Positions 6,288 to 6,375 of a stretch of DNA of 6,375 bases are shown here, piece after piece. The notes beneath the pieces were generated by a model that saw only the letters and a program-made list of their open reading frames with translations, did no database searches and was not told the origin of the DNA. How positions within the stretch are numbered: position 1 is the first letter of the stretch; the number at the start of each line of letters is the position of its first letter. A program made the position numbers and the translations under genes. Origin of the DNA: an uncultured Clostridium sp. (lineage in GTDB: Bacteria > Bacillota > Clostridia > TANB77 > CAG-508); assembly GCA_900556455.1 (NCBI GenBank), contig USOV01000044.1:1-6375 (forward strand), written 5' to 3'.

Positions 6288-6375
6288 AAAAATCCCACCT
6301 TTTTAATTTATTTTTATTTTTTAAAAAATTAAATTTATTATTTCTATTATTTTATTTTTTTCTTTAATATTAAAA
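6288..6375 (-). promoter_or_regulatory. Extremely AT-rich leader of the 246-residue gene
   Basis: The only clear element is the ribosome site AAGGTGGGA (6302-6294). The remaining 75 bp (6301-6375) contain only two G·C pairs and long A and T runs, including a 14-bp perfect palindrome of A/T runs at 6316-6329. Several TATAAT-like -10 matches occur by composition alone and none is paired with a convincing -35, so no promoter is assigned. Intrinsically curved DNA is likely (inference). Confidence 0.5.

Noticed and set aside
6088..6306. 72-codon plus-strand frame overlapping the 5' end of the 246-residue gene
   Set aside because: It is Ser/Phe/Ile-rich as expected of an antisense shadow and lacks its own ribosome site; the minus-strand gene has one.
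6316..6329. Perfect A/T palindrome as a terminator for a gene beyond the window
   Set aside because: It is six T then six A within ATTTTTTAAAAAAT, with no G·C pairs and no loop bases, so it would not form a stable hairpin.

Overview
The window is a very AT-rich stretch of bacterial chromosome. All genes are on the minus strand, so transcription runs from high to low coordinates. Low G+C, purine-rich coding strands, strong AGGAGG-type ribosome sites and the style of the two housekeeping proteins point to a Bacillota, most likely Clostridia-like, bacterium. The species cannot be named from this sequence. One-sided coding and the purine-rich coding strand fit genes read in the direction of replication (inference).

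Layout in transcription order. (1) 6375-6288 is an almost pure A/T leader with a ribosome site at its end. (2) 6287-5547 encodes an unrecognised 246-residue, cysteine-free, probably all-helical cytoplasmic protein. (3) 5515-5426 is a 29-codon gene with an excellent ribosome site, too short for routine gene calling. Its sequence resembles the C-terminal tail of Rpn/PD-(D/E)XK nuclease-transposase proteins. (4) A 17-bp hairpin (5381-5419) ends this unit. (5) A near-consensus sigma-A-type promoter (5341-5313), overlapped by a 20-bp near-palindrome, starts the next unit. (6) 5275-2843 is gyrA, DNA gyrase subunit A. (7) 2831-54 is ileS, isoleucyl-tRNA synthetase, only 11 nt after gyrA, with its ribosome site overlapping the gyrA stop codon. 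(8) 26-1 is the first nine codons of another gene that leaves the window.

Two units can be read. One pairs an unknown helical protein with a microprotein. The other is a gyrA-ileS-(next gene) housekeeping operon. It joins DNA supercoiling to isoleucine charging and has no room for the T-box leader that often controls ileS in Bacillota. No rRNA, tRNA, CRISPR array, insertion sequence or intact defence system is visible. The least explained parts are the 246-residue protein, the microprotein and the gyrA control region.
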